Assembly (NCBI RefSeq): GCF_001724715.1
Contig: NZ_MEFG01000005.1
Span: 1-64,000 of the forward strand
Source of the DNA: Sphingomonas sp. SCN 67-18
Lineage (GTDB): Bacteria; Pseudomonadota; Alphaproteobacteria; Sphingomonadales; Sphingomonadaceae
DNA: 64,000 nt
Reading direction: 5' to 3'
Under the pieces are notes generated by a model. That model made no database searches, had not been told where the DNA came from, and was given only the letters and a program-made list of their open reading frames with translations. Shown here piece by piece: positions 1 to 8,442 of the stretch. A program made the position numbers and the translations under genes. Position 1 is the first letter of the stretch, and every line of letters starts with the position of its first letter.

Positions 1-1602
1 CCCGATGCGCTGGTGGTGGTGGTGGATGCGTCCAACCTGGACAATCACCTGCGCTTCACGCTGCAACTGATCGCGCTCGGCCTGCCGATGGTGGTGGCGC
101 TGAACATGTTCGACCTGGCCGAACGGGACGGGCTGGTGATCGACGTCGACGCGCTGTCGCGGGAACTGGGCGTGCCGGTGGTCGCCACCGTCGCGGTGCG
201 CCGGCGCGGCCTGGACGAACTGAAGCAGAAGGTCGCCGATCTGGTGGGCGAGGGCGCGACCGCGCTGCGCCCCGGCCATGGCGGCGCGCATGAGGATATC
301 GCCACGCTGCAACGCCGCGCCCGCGCCATCGCGGTGGCGGCGACGGTGTCCGAAAGCCCGACGCGGCAGCTGACCCACCGGCTGGACGCGGTGGCGCTGC
401 ACCCGGTGGTCGGCCCCGCGATATTGGCGGCGCTGCTCTTCATCATGTTCCAGGCCGTGTTCGCATGGTCGGAAGCGCCGATCGGCTGGATCGAAACCGG
501 CGTCGCCGCGCTGGAGGATGTCGTGGCGGCGGCCCTGCCGGAAGGCTTCATCCGCTCGCTGCTGGTGGAGGGGGTGATCGCCGGCGTCGGCGCGGTGGTG
601 GTGTTCCTGCCGCAGATCCTGATCCTGTTCCTGTTCATCCTGCTGCTGGAAGCCAGCGGCTATATGGTGCGCGCGGCCTTTTTGATGGACCGGCTGATGG
701 CGCGGGTGGGGCTTTCGGGCCGGGCGTTCATTCCGCTGCTGTCGTCCTTCGCCTGCGCGGTGCCGGGCATCATGGCGACGCGGACGATCAGCGACCCCAA
801 GGACCGGCTGACCACCATATTGATCGCCCCGCTGATGACCTGCTCGGCCCGCCTGCCGGTCTATACGCTGATCATCGCCGCGTTCATCCCGGCGCGGAGC
901 GTCGGCCCGGGCATCGGCCTGCAGGGGCTGGTGCTGTTCATCCTCTACATCACCGGCATATTGGGCGCGATGGCCGTCGCGCTCGTCCTGCGCCGCACCG
1001 TCACCAAGGGGCAGAGCAGCGGCTTCATGATGGAGATGCCCAAATATCAGCTGCCGCAGATGCGCGACGTGCTGGTCGGCCTGTGGCAGCGCGCCGCGAT
1101 CTTCCTGAAGCGCGCCGGCACCATCATCCTCTATTCGACGATCATCCTGTGGGTGCTCGCATCCTACCCCAAGGCCCCGGCCGACAGCGGCATGAAGCAG
1201 AGCGAATATTCCATCGCCGGGCGGCTTGCCTCCGGCATCGAGACGGTGGTGTCGCCGATCGGTTTCAACCACGAGATTTCGCTGGCGCTGATCCCCGCCA
1301 TGGCGGCGCGCGAGGTGGCGGTTTCCGCCATCGCCACCGTCTATGCCATCGACGACAGCGGCGACGAGGCGGCGGTCAGCCAGGAACTGGGCGACCGGCT
1401 GAAAGGGCGCTGGTCGCTGCCCACCGCGCTCGCCTTTCTCGCCTGGTTCGTGTTCGCGCCGCAATGCATCTCCACCATCGCCGTCACCCGGCGCGAGACG
1501 AATGGATGGGCCTGGCCGGCATTCATGGTTGGCTACCTGTTCGTCATCGCTTATGCCGCTGCAGGGGCCACCTATTGGACGGCGGTCGCCTTCGGGCTTT
1601 AG
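1..1602 (+). CDS. feoB: Ferrous iron transporter FeoB (5' end outside window)
   Basis: This is the C-terminal part (about 533 residues) of the inner-membrane GTP-binding ferrous iron importer. The frame is open from base 1, so the G1-G3 GTPase motifs lie upstream of the window. The visible part begins just before the G4 motif (NMFD, in the NKxD position). It continues through the helical GDI-like region into a polytopic domain with the two conserved gate/cysteine segments FACAVPGIMATR and MTCSARLPVY. Several hydrophobic helices follow up to the C-terminus. feoA is not visible and would be expected upstream. ssb follows 9 nt downstream and may be co-transcribed. Identification is secure; only the N-terminus is missing. 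Confidence 0.95.
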   Translation, partial: PDALVVVVDASNLDNHLRFTLQLIALGLPMVVALNMFDLAERDGLVIDVDALSRELGVPVVATVAVRRRGLDELKQKVADLVGEGATALRPGHGGAHEDIATLQRRARAIAVAATVSESPTRQLTHRLDAVALHPVVGPAILAALLFIMFQAVFAWSEAPIGWIETGVAALEDVVAAALPEGFIRSLLVEGVIAGVGAVVVFLPQILILFLFILLLEASGYMVRAAFLMDRLMARVGLSGRAFIPLLSSFACAVPGIMATRTISDPKDRLTTILIAPLMTCSARLPVYTLIIAAFIPARSVGPGIGLQGLVLFILYITGILGAMAVALVLRRTVTKGQSSGFMMEMPKYQLPQMRDVLVGLWQRAAIFLKRAGTIILYSTIILWVLASYPKAPADSGMKQSEYSIAGRLASGIETVVSPIGFNHEISLALIPAMAAREVAVSAIATVYAIDDSGDEAAVSQELGDRLKGRWSLPTALAFLAWFVFAPQCISTIAVTRRETNGWAWPAFMVGYLFVIAYAAAGATYWTAVAFGL

Positions 1603-1611
1603 GAGAAAAGA

Positions 1612-2118
1612 GTGGCTGGCAGCGTCAACAAGGTCATCCTGGTCGGCAATCTGGGCAATGACCCGGAAGCGCGTTCGCTGAACAATGGCGGCGAAGTGGT
1701 GAACCTGTCCGTGGCGACATCGGATCGCTGGAACGACAAGGACGGCAACCGGCAGGAGCGCACCGAGTGGCACCGGGTGGTGATCTTCAACGAAAATCTC
1801 GGCAAGATCGCCAAGCAATATCTGCGCAAGGGATCCAGCGTCTATCTGGAAGGCGCGCTGCAGACCCGCAAATGGCAGGACAATAACGGCCAGGACAAAT
1901 ATTCGACGGAAATCGTGCTGCAGCGCTTCCGTGGCGAGCTGGTCCTGCTGGGCGGCCGCGAGGGCGGCGGCCAGGGCGGCGGCGGTGGTGGATCGAGCTG
2001 GGGCGACGACGATCGCGGCGGCTCCGGCGGCGGCTATAATCAGGGCGGCGGCCGCTCCAGCCGCCCGGCCGCGTCCAGCCCGTTCGACAACGATCTGGAC
2101 GACGACGTTCCGTTCTAA
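1612..2118 (+). CDS. ssb: Single-stranded DNA-binding protein
   Basis: A 168-aa SSB that coats single-stranded DNA in replication, recombination and repair. The N-terminal ~110 residues form the OB fold, opening [19 protein letters not shown] glycine-rich flexible linker follows (about residues 118-150). The protein ends in the acidic tip DDDVPF that recruits partner proteins. The start is GTG, supported by AGGAG immediately after the feoB stop codon. The position directly behind feoB is unusual, since ssb more often sits near uvrA. Length and tip are normal for a functional chromosomal SSB. Confidence 0.96.
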   Translation: MAGSVNKVILVGNLGNDPEARSLNNGGEVVNLSVATSDRWNDKDGNRQERTEWHRVVIFNENLGKIAKQYLRKGSSVYLEGALQTRKWQDNNGQDKYSTEIVLQRFRGELVLLGGREGGGQGGGGGGSSWGDDDRGGSGGGYNQGGGRSSRPAASSPFDNDLDDDVPF

Positions 2119-2182
2119 ACCGGTTTGCGATCGGCCGGTCCGGGCCTAGTCTCTCTCCCATGAAATTTCAGGGAGATGGCAT

Positions 2183-4024
2183 GTGTTGATCGATCGACGG
2201 GAATGGTTGCAGGGCGCAAGCACCGTTGCCTTGCTGGGCCTGATGCCCGCTGCCGCCAGGGCGGCGGGCGCGGCTTCGGACGCCGCCGAGACATTGCTTT
2301 CCGGCATGGCCGATGCGCTGCTGGCGGAGTTTCCGGAAAATGCCAGCTATCTGGGGCTGGACAAGGGCGCGCGCGCCGGGCTGTCCGCCAGATTGACCGA
2401 CCGTTCCCCCGCCGGGGTCGGCCGGCAGGCGGCCGCCGCCGCGGCGCGGCTGAAGCAGCTGCAGGCGGTGGACCGCGCCGCGCTCACCCCCGCGGCGGCG
2501 CTCGACGTCGACGTGGTGGAGACGGCTCATGCGCTGGCGGTGGAGGGATATCGCTTTCCCTATGGCGACGTGGTCGGCCTGAATTCCGGCGTGTCCTATC
2601 GCAATGCCCCCTATGTGGTGGCGCAGAATACCGGCGCCTTCGTCGAGACGCCGGATTTCCTCGACAGCCAGCACAGGGTGGAGAGCGCCGCCGATGCCGA
2701 CGCCTATCTGGCGCGGATGGAGGCCTATGCCGTGGCGCTGGACGGCGAGACGGAGCGCGTGCGCCATGACGGCGCGGCGGGCGTGGTGCTGCCCGCCTTC
2801 CTGCTCGACAAGACGCTGCGGCAGATGGCGACCGGGCGGGCGCAGCCGGTGGACCAGTGGACCATCGTGTCCGGCTTTGCCCGGCGCAGCGCGAACTTCG
2901 GTGGCGGCCATGGCCGGCGTGCGGCGCAGATCGCGAAGGACAGGATCGCCCCGGCCATGGACCGGCAGATCGCGGCGCTGACCGCGCTGCGCGCCGGTGC
3001 GACCGACGATGCCGGGGCATGGAAGCTGCCGGACGGCGAGGCCTATTATGGCTGGGCGCTGCGCGCCGGGACGACCACGACGATGACGCCGGAGGCGGTC
3101 CACGCCATGGGCCTTGCCGAGCTGGACGCGCTCCATGCCCGCATGGAGCCGTTGTTGCAGGCGCAGGGCCTGACCAGGGGCAGCGTCGGCGAACGGATGA
3201 CCGCGCTGGGCAAGGACCCGAAGAATCTGTTCCCCAACACGGATGCAGGGCGGGCGCAGATACTCGATTATATCAACGGCCGCATCGCCGATGTGCGGAC
3301 CCGCCTGCCGCGCGCCTTCGCGACGCTGGTGCCCGGCAATCTGGTGGTCAAGCGGGTGCCGCCCGCCATCGAGAACGGCGCGCCGGACGGTTATGCCGGG
3401 GCCGGTTCGATCGACGGGTCGCAGCCCGGCAACTATTATATCAACCTGCGCGATACCGGCATCTGGCCGCGCTATGCGCTGCCCACGCTCAGCTTCCATG
3501 AAGGGATTCCGGGGCATATCTGGCAGGGCGAATATACGTACAAGCTGCCGCTCATCCGCTCGCTGCTGGCGTTCAACGCCTTTTCGGAGGGCTGGGCGCT
3601 CTATGCGGAGCAGCTGGCGGACGAGCTGGGCGTTTATGACGGCGATCCGCTGGGGCGGCTCGGCTATCTCCAGTCGCTGGCGTTTCGCGCCTGCCGGCTG
3701 GTCGTCGACACCGGCATCCATGCCAAGCGCTGGACCCGCGATGAGGCGATCCGCTGGTTCGCGACCACCAATGGCTCCACGGTCGAGGAAGTGCGCGGCG
3801 AGGTGGACCGTTATTGCGTGTGGCCGGGGCAGGCGTGCGGCTACAAGGTCGGCCATTCGGAGATCAACCGGCTGCGCAACGAAGCCCGCGCGGCGCTGGG
3901 CGATCGGTTCGACCTGCGCGAATTTGACGACGCGCTCGTGCTGGGCGGCGGCGTGCCGCTGACCACGCTGGGCCGGGTGGTCGACCGCTATGTCGACACG
4001 GCGCGCGGAACCGCCCCGGCCTGA
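2183..4024 (+). CDS. DUF885 family metallopeptidase-like protein, exported
   Basis: A 613-aa protein of the DUF885 family, whose members resemble zinc metallopeptidases of the M32/M3 type; the substrate is unknown. The N-terminus has a twin-arginine-like motif (DRREWLQG) followed by a hydrophobic Ala/Leu stretch and an AxA-type cleavage region near residue 28, so periplasmic export is likely. The metal-site motif HEGIPGH is at about residue 439, and a second conserved block EGWALYAEQL follows about 30 residues later. The GTG start at 2183 has a GGGAGA ribosome site 6 nt upstream; the ATG two bases earlier is out of frame and stops at once. It appears monocistronic. Confidence 0.85.
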   Translation: MLIDRREWLQGASTVALLGLMPAAARAAGAASDAAETLLSGMADALLAEFPENASYLGLDKGARAGLSARLTDRSPAGVGRQAAAAAARLKQLQAVDRAALTPAAALDVDVVETAHALAVEGYRFPYGDVVGLNSGVSYRNAPYVVAQNTGAFVETPDFLDSQHRVESAADADAYLARMEAYAVALDGETERVRHDGAAGVVLPAFLLDKTLRQMATGRAQPVDQWTIVSGFARRSANFGGGHGRRAAQIAKDRIAPAMDRQIAALTALRAGATDDAGAWKLPDGEAYYGWALRAGTTTTMTPEAVHAMGLAELDALHARMEPLLQAQGLTRGSVGERMTALGKDPKNLFPNTDAGRAQILDYINGRIADVRTRLPRAFATLVPGNLVVKRVPPAIENGAPDGYAGAGSIDGSQPGNYYINLRDTGIWPRYALPTLSFHEGIPGHIWQGEYTYKLPLIRSLLAFNAFSEGWALYAEQLADELGVYDGDPLGRLGYLQSLAFRACRLVVDTGIHAKRWTRDEAIRWFATTNGSTVEEVRGEVDRYCVWPGQACGYKVGHSEINRLRNEARAALGDRFDLREFDDALVLGGGVPLTTLGRVVDRYVDTARGTAPA

Positions 4025-4182
4025 CGGCGTTTGCCCCATGTTCGCAACGGTTCACCGAAAAGGGATGGGTGAGTGCGCTGGATCGAGCGCGAACAGGGCC
4101 AGTAAGGGTTGAAATGCTGACCTATCAGTGTCAGGGCCGAAAGTGGAATTTCGTGTAGAGTCAAATTGAAGGGAGTGAAACG

Positions 4183-4428
4183 ATGCGTTTCGGAAAGACT
4201 ATGGCGGTTTTTGCCGCTGTCTCGATGGTCGCGATGCCGACGATGGCGATCGCGCAGCCGGCAGCGGCTTCGAAGCTGTCGGTTGCCTCTTCGGTTCGCG
4301 CCAGCGCGGCTGAGGGCGAAGAGAAGCTTGCCGGCGGTGGCCTGGTGATCGCGGCGCTCGCCGTTGCGGCGATTGTCGCGGGCGTGGTGATCGCGTCCGA
4401 CGGTGACGACGATCCCGTCAGCCCGTAA
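4183..4428 (+). CDS. Small secreted/membrane protein, unknown function
   Basis: An 81-aa protein with an N-terminal Sec signal peptide (positive MRFGK, hydrophobic core, AIAQPA cleavage region near residue 24). A short polar stretch, a second strongly hydrophobic segment (GLVIAALAVAAIVAGVVI) and an acidic tail DGDDDP follow. Mature protein is probably a single-span inner-membrane peptide. The ATG is preceded by a strong AAGGGAG site. It stands alone upstream of the EPS genes, with a 158-nt leader region before it and an intrinsic terminator 22 nt after the stop, which suggests a dedicated, possibly abundant transcript. I do not recognise a named family. Confidence 0.75.
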   Translation: MRFGKTMAVFAAVSMVAMPTMAIAQPAAASKLSVASSVRASAAEGEEKLAGGGLVIAALAVAAIVAGVVIASDGDDDPVSP

Positions 4429-4450
4429 TCGACAGACCTGCGGTTTTGAG

Positions 4451-4485
4451 ACGGGAGTCGCGAAAGCGGCTCCCGTTTTATTTTA
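4451..4485 (+). terminator. Intrinsic terminator after the small secreted protein
   Basis: An 11-bp stem (ACGGGAGTCGC paired with GCGGCTCCCGT, one G-T wobble) closed by a stable GAAA tetraloop and followed directly by TTTTATTTT. It is the clearest Rho-independent terminator in the window and isolates the small gene from the EPS genes downstream. Confidence 0.9.
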
Positions 4486-4632
4486 CCGGGGATGCAAGGC
4501 CGGGTTTGCGGGCTTTTTCGATCCCTTGGGATATATCTGGTCATCAGGGGCCACGGCCGGGCAGGCGATGCATGGCATGGGCTTCACGGCCGCCCCGCTC
4601 TCCCAAAACGTCATTTCCAGAAATCGCCTTGC

Positions 4633-5205
4633 ATGATAGCCGGATTTGAAATGGGGAAACGGATTCTCGATCTCACTCTAGCGGTTATGCTTGCGCCCTT
4701 TGCCGCGTTCGTCGTTCTGCTGTTCGGAATTCTGATCTTTTCGGAAGATCTGAAAAACCCGCTGTTCAGGCAAATTCGGGTTGGCCGGGATGGGCGTCCA
4801 TTCCTGCTCTTCAAGCTGCGAACGATGCGCGTCGGGACGCCCGATCTTCCTTCCCACGAAGCGTCCTCCGCCCAGTTCACGCGGCTGGGCGGTTTTCTGC
4901 GCCATGTAAAAATCGACGAGCTTCCGCAGATATGGAATGTCATCCGCGGCGACATGAGCTTTGTCGGGCCGCGACCGTGCCTGCCGGCCCAGCAGGAGCT
5001 GATTCATTGTCGTGACGCGCTGGGTTTGTCGAGGCTCCGCCCCGGCATTACCGGCCCGGCGCAGATCGCGGGTCTGGATATGTCGGAACCCGCGCGTCTG
5101 GCGAAGGCTGATGCGCTCTATATCGGGCGTTGGTCGCTCATGCGCGATTTGCGCTACATTGCAGCCACGGTCAGCGGGTCAGGCGCGGGCGATGCGGTGA
5201 AATGA
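4633..5205 (+). CDS. Undecaprenyl-phosphate sugar-phosphate transferase (initiating enzyme)
   Basis: A 190-aa bacterial sugar transferase (PF02397 type) that starts repeat-unit synthesis by transferring a sugar-1-phosphate from a nucleotide sugar to undecaprenyl phosphate at the inner membrane. One N-terminal transmembrane helix (LDLTLAVMLAPFAAFVVLL) precedes the cytosolic catalytic part. Family motifs are FRQIRVGRDGRPFLLFKLRT, then KIDELPQIWNVIRGDMSFVG followed by PRP. It is the short form, without the four-helix N-terminal domain of WbaP/GumD. Start is uncertain between 4633 and 4651, as neither has a strong ribosome site; the longer open frame from 4492 begins in intergenic sequence. Sugar specificity cannot be told. 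Confidence 0.88.
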   Translation: MIAGFEMGKRILDLTLAVMLAPFAAFVVLLFGILIFSEDLKNPLFRQIRVGRDGRPFLLFKLRTMRVGTPDLPSHEASSAQFTRLGGFLRHVKIDELPQIWNVIRGDMSFVGPRPCLPAQQELIHCRDALGLSRLRPGITGPAQIAGLDMSEPARLAKADALYIGRWSLMRDLRYIAATVSGSGAGDAVK

Positions 5206-5207
5206 TG

Positions 5208-6101
5208 TCAGGGTTGGCCTAGATAGGCCAGGGTGCCGGGCGGTCCATATGGCGCGATCCACCCAAAATCCTCGTCAAGTCGGCCGGATCGCGGTCCAGA
5301 CCAGGCGTCAATCGGCTTGCCAATGAAGCGGTCTATGCCGGGAACGGGAATTAATAGTGCACGCCTGCCCGTTGCGCTGCCGATCATCCGGACGAGCGTT
5401 GCAAGATTGACCGGAGCAGCATCCGAAGGCGAGTAGATTTTGCCTGCCCCCCTTTGCCATTGCTCGCCGTCGCTGTTCGCGATGGTCTCGATCAGGGAGT
5501 TCAGGTTTGCGACGGCCAGCAATGGGCGCGGTGCCGTGGCCGATGCGAAAGGTAACGGTACATGCCAGCGGACGAATTGGGCCAGCTTCGCGAGTGCCCC
5601 TTTTGAGCCTGGCCCATAGACGGGCGGCAGGCGCAGGATGATGGTTCGGCCCGCCATGCCGGGCTCTTCGAAAAGCGCTGATTCCATGAGGTATTTCGAC
5701 GATCCGTAGGGCGTAACGACACCTGTTGCGCTCGCCGTGGCGTAGATTGAACTGATCGCTACCAAATGTGCGACGCCTGTCGCATCCATGGCTTTCGCCA
5801 ATGACGCCGCGACGATGGCTGCGTCACCCATATTTGTTTGCGTATAGGCTTTCCGGTCAGGCTGGTCGGCCAGGTGGACGACGCAACGGCAACCCTGAAT
5901 TGCCTCGATCAGCGCTTCGGTGGACTTGTAATCGTCAATAGGGTGGGTCGAAACCCGATCATCATCCAGCCTCGCGCCGGATCGTGTGATGGCGCGGACG
6001 TTGTGGCCGCTGCGCCGGAGATGGGCGGTAAGCGCGCGACCGATAAAGCCGCTGGCCCCGGTTATCGCAATGGGCCGGCTGTCGACTGGACCTTCAGCCA
6101 T
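5208..6101 (-). CDS. NAD-dependent sugar epimerase/dehydratase
   Basis: A 297-aa extended short-chain dehydrogenase/reductase. The NAD-binding motif GASGFIGR is near the N-terminus and the catalytic tyrosine/lysine pair is in YGSSKY. A typical substrate-domain block follows (ILRLPPVYGPGSKG). It probably makes or modifies a nucleotide sugar for the EPS; the length and the SAT-like residues resemble GalE/WbpV-type enzymes, but the reaction is not certain. I choose the ATG at 6101 because it overlaps the upstream glycosyltransferase stop as ATGGCTGA, an overlap typical of coupled translation; an upstream ATG at 6125 would overlap by 32 nt. Confidence 0.83.
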   Translation of the reverse strand: MAEGPVDSRPIAITGASGFIGRALTAHLRRSGHNVRAITRSGARLDDDRVSTHPIDDYKSTEALIEAIQGCRCVVHLADQPDRKAYTQTNMGDAAIVAASLAKAMDATGVAHLVAISSIYATASATGVVTPYGSSKYLMESALFEEPGMAGRTIILRLPPVYGPGSKGALAKLAQFVRWHVPLPFASATAPRPLLAVANLNSLIETIANSDGEQWQRGAGKIYSPSDAAPVNLATLVRMIGSATGRRALLIPVPGIDRFIGKPIDAWSGPRSGRLDEDFGWIAPYGPPGTLAYLGQP

Positions 6102-7233
6102 GATCCGTGGCCATGCAGCGTTCATAGATGGTGAGATGCTGGGAAGCGATCACGTGGATGTCGAACTGCGCTTCGGCAAAGAGCCTTGCGGCCTTGCCCA
6201 TGCGGGCGCGCAATTCAGGATTCTCGATCAGCATCTGCAATTTGTCCGCCAGGTCGACCGCATCGTGAGGGCGGACGAGCAGGCCGGTTTTCCCGGCGAT
6301 GATGGCATCGCGACAGCCCGGCATATCCGTCGTCACCGTCGGCCGGCCCGCGGCAGCGGCGTCGACAATGCTCTTTGGCAGGCCCTCGCGATAGAAGGAC
6401 GGCAAAGCCACGATGTGCGCGCCGGCGAGAATATTTGCTATATCGGCAGTGTGCGGGCGCCATTCGACGATGCCTTGCGCGACCCAGTTGTCGATGTCGT
6501 CCTGGGTCACGGACATCGGGTTGCCGGCGTCGACGCTTCCCTGCAGACGCATGGTGCAATTGACGCCGCGCTGGCGCAGCAGGCGCGCTGCCTCGACGAA
6601 TTCGAGCACGCCCTTGTCGCGGAGGAGCCTTGCGGGAAGAATGATGGTGACCGGCCCCGGGGGCTCGGGAACATATTGAATGCTATCGAGGTCAGCGCCG
6701 GACCCTTTGATCAGGCTGTGGTTGGCCCTGGCGATAATATTACCGTCTGCAAAGATGGCGCGATCATGATCGTTTTGAAAAATGACGTGGCTGAGACGAT
6801 GGTTGAGCGCCAGGCGATAGCCGATCATCACGATCTTGCGCGCTATACGCACGGACAGGTGGTTATGTGTAAAAAGATAACCCAATCCGGATACGGCTGA
6901 GACGGATGGGACTCGCAATATGCGAGCTAATATCCCGCCAATCAGGATCGGCTTTGATGTAATGAGGTGAATGACATCAGGCCGAACGGATCTGATTATC
7001 TTCCAATAATCATATGTTATGCCTAAAGAAGACCAGATATTATTCGTGCCGCGTGTGGGGGTTGTGGCATAATATTCGAAGCTACTGTCGAAAAACAGGG
7101 CGCTGTACCTGGATTGCGGGCAAGCGATGGCGACGCGGTAGCCTTCCCGCTGCGCCGCTTCGGCCAGGGCGAGGCGGTGCGATACGAAAAATCCTGCATC
7201 ATTTACGAGAAAGAGAATGGACCTTGTTTTCAT
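6094..7233 (-). CDS. GT4 glycosyltransferase
   Basis: A 379-aa retaining GT-B glycosyltransferase of family GT4, acting on the lipid-linked EPS oligosaccharide at the cytosolic face. The N-terminal domain opens SILFLVNDAGFFVSHR, and VSAVSGLGYLF lies near residue 100. The C-terminal nucleotide-sugar domain has LLRDKGVLEFVEAA and the family E-x7-E region FYREGLPKSIVDAAAAGRP. The pattern is like PglA/WbuB-type enzymes that follow initiating transferases. The ATG at 7233 is preferred; an in-frame TTG at 7263 abuts the preceding stop. It is between a methyltransferase and an epimerase on the same strand, forming a three-gene unit. Confidence 0.87.
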   Translation of the reverse strand: MKTRSILFLVNDAGFFVSHRLALAEAAQREGYRVAIACPQSRYSALFFDSSFEYYATTPTRGTNNIWSSLGITYDYWKIIRSVRPDVIHLITSKPILIGGILARILRVPSVSAVSGLGYLFTHNHLSVRIARKIVMIGYRLALNHRLSHVIFQNDHDRAIFADGNIIARANHSLIKGSGADLDSIQYVPEPPGPVTIILPARLLRDKGVLEFVEAARLLRQRGVNCTMRLQGSVDAGNPMSVTQDDIDNWVAQGIVEWRPHTADIANILAGAHIVALPSFYREGLPKSIVDAAAAGRPTVTTDMPGCRDAIIAGKTGLLVRPHDAVDLADKLQMLIENPELRARMGKAARLFAEAQFDIHVIASQHLTIYERCMATDHG

Positions 7234-7263
7234 GTCGTGCGCCCGCGCTCTGGCCCTGTTCAA

Positions 7264-8103
7264 CTAGGCGGCGCGTACATGGTTGACGAACGTATATTCG
7301 GCGCAACCCGTGCCCAATATGCCCAGGGTCGGCTTGAGCCGTTTTGATTTGACGAGAGTGAATCCCATGGCCGTAAGCCTGTCCCGGGTTTCATCGCATG
7401 TTGCGGACTCATAGGGGTAGCCGCCCAGCCAATCGTGAATATCATTGTCAAAATTCATTCCGCGGCGCGTGCGATATTCCCGAACATAGCGCGCGGGCGA
7501 GCGGCCAGTGGCGAGAAGCCCGGCGAAGAAGGCCGCCTTGTAAAGCTTTCGAATGAGGCCGCGAACCCTGGGCCCCGAGCGCGTGTAGAAGCGCTTCTCC
7601 ACTGTCCACAACCCGCAGGCCGCGCGCTTCTGGTATAGCGCCAATGCCAAGGTGCCGCCTGGCTTTACCAGTTTCGCGGCCTGCTCGACGGCTTGCCACA
7701 TCGCGCCGGTATGATGAAGGACGCCCCAGGAATATACGACGTCGAACAGCCCCATATTCTCCGGGGTCGCATCGAATATGCTCATTTCACGAATATCGAC
7801 AGGGCGATCCTTTGGGGCCCGTGCGAGCAGGGTGGAGGTTGCCTCTACCGATGCCGGATCGATATCCATCGCAACGAGTTCCCGGACGCCCAGCTGAAGC
7901 GCCGCAAGTGAATGAATGCCGCTGCCGCTGCCGATGTCGAGAAAACGGGCGCCCTGCAGCGTGCCAATATCCACCATCTCCAGAATGCCGGCTTCGGCTT
8001 CCGCAACGATATCCGCGTCGACGTGATGGATGTAATCCTTCCAGTTGTCGCCAAAGCCGAAATGGGTACTCACGTCTTTTAGGTTAGCGTCCGCCGGGGG
8101 CAT
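7264..8103 (-). CDS. Class I SAM-dependent methyltransferase
   Basis: A 279-aa methyltransferase with the SAM-binding motif I FLDIGSGSGIHS near residue 54, the acidic ribose-binding end of strand 2 (LVAMDID), motif II-like DVVYSWGVLHHTG and post-motif LVKPGGTLALALY. The C-terminal ~100 residues are positively charged and end in a region with no familiar domain. In this context it probably methylates a sugar of the repeat unit or of a glycolipid precursor. The start is supported by AGGAG 6 nt upstream of the ATG. It heads the leftward group of methyltransferase, GT4 and epimerase. Confidence 0.85.
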   Translation of the reverse strand: MPPADANLKDVSTHFGFGDNWKDYIHHVDADIVAEAEAGILEMVDIGTLQGARFLDIGSGSGIHSLAALQLGVRELVAMDIDPASVEATSTLLARAPKDRPVDIREMSIFDATPENMGLFDVVYSWGVLHHTGAMWQAVEQAAKLVKPGGTLALALYQKRAACGLWTVEKRFYTRSGPRVRGLIRKLYKAAFFAGLLATGRSPARYVREYRTRRGMNFDNDIHDWLGGYPYESATCDETRDRLTAMGFTLVKSKRLKPTLGILGTGCAEYTFVNHVRAA

Positions 8104-8442
8104 TCCCGTCTCCTGCTTGCAAGGGCAATCGTGGTGGGTGGATTTCGGCGCATGTCGATTGGATTATCGGAATGCAGCGCCCATTGGATTTTCATTATCG
8201 AAATTCAAAGCAGCGTCCAATCGAAAGCGGAAGGATGCCGTGAATTCGAGGCCGGCCGACATGTGTTCCCGTGGACGGATTGCGTGGTCGGATCAAGAAT
8301 CCGTCACCGCCGCTTATTCGCTTTTGCCTTTCATGGCATGGCATATCCGACGTGCGGAGATCGCAGAAGCGCGTCGGTGTTTCGCCGGATAGGATATCCA
8401 TCTGGTGAAGGCGGAGAAGGTCAGTTCCATGGCGCGGGTCGA
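8104..8442. other. Intergenic region without a recognised gene
   Basis: A 339-nt stretch between the flippase and the methyltransferase, both leftward. Open frames here have no family features. It is less GC-rich than the genes and contains two copies of TTGGATT about 28 nt apart plus an inverted CCAATCG; this is the probable promoter region for the leftward methyltransferase group. I see no terminator with a T-run and no RNA gene. Confidence 0.4.

Noticed and set aside
2168-4039. 623-aa minus-strand frame opposite the DUF885 gene
   Set aside because: Arg/Pro/His-rich shadow frame of GC-rich coding DNA, no domain; the plus strand has signal peptide and metallopeptidase motifs.
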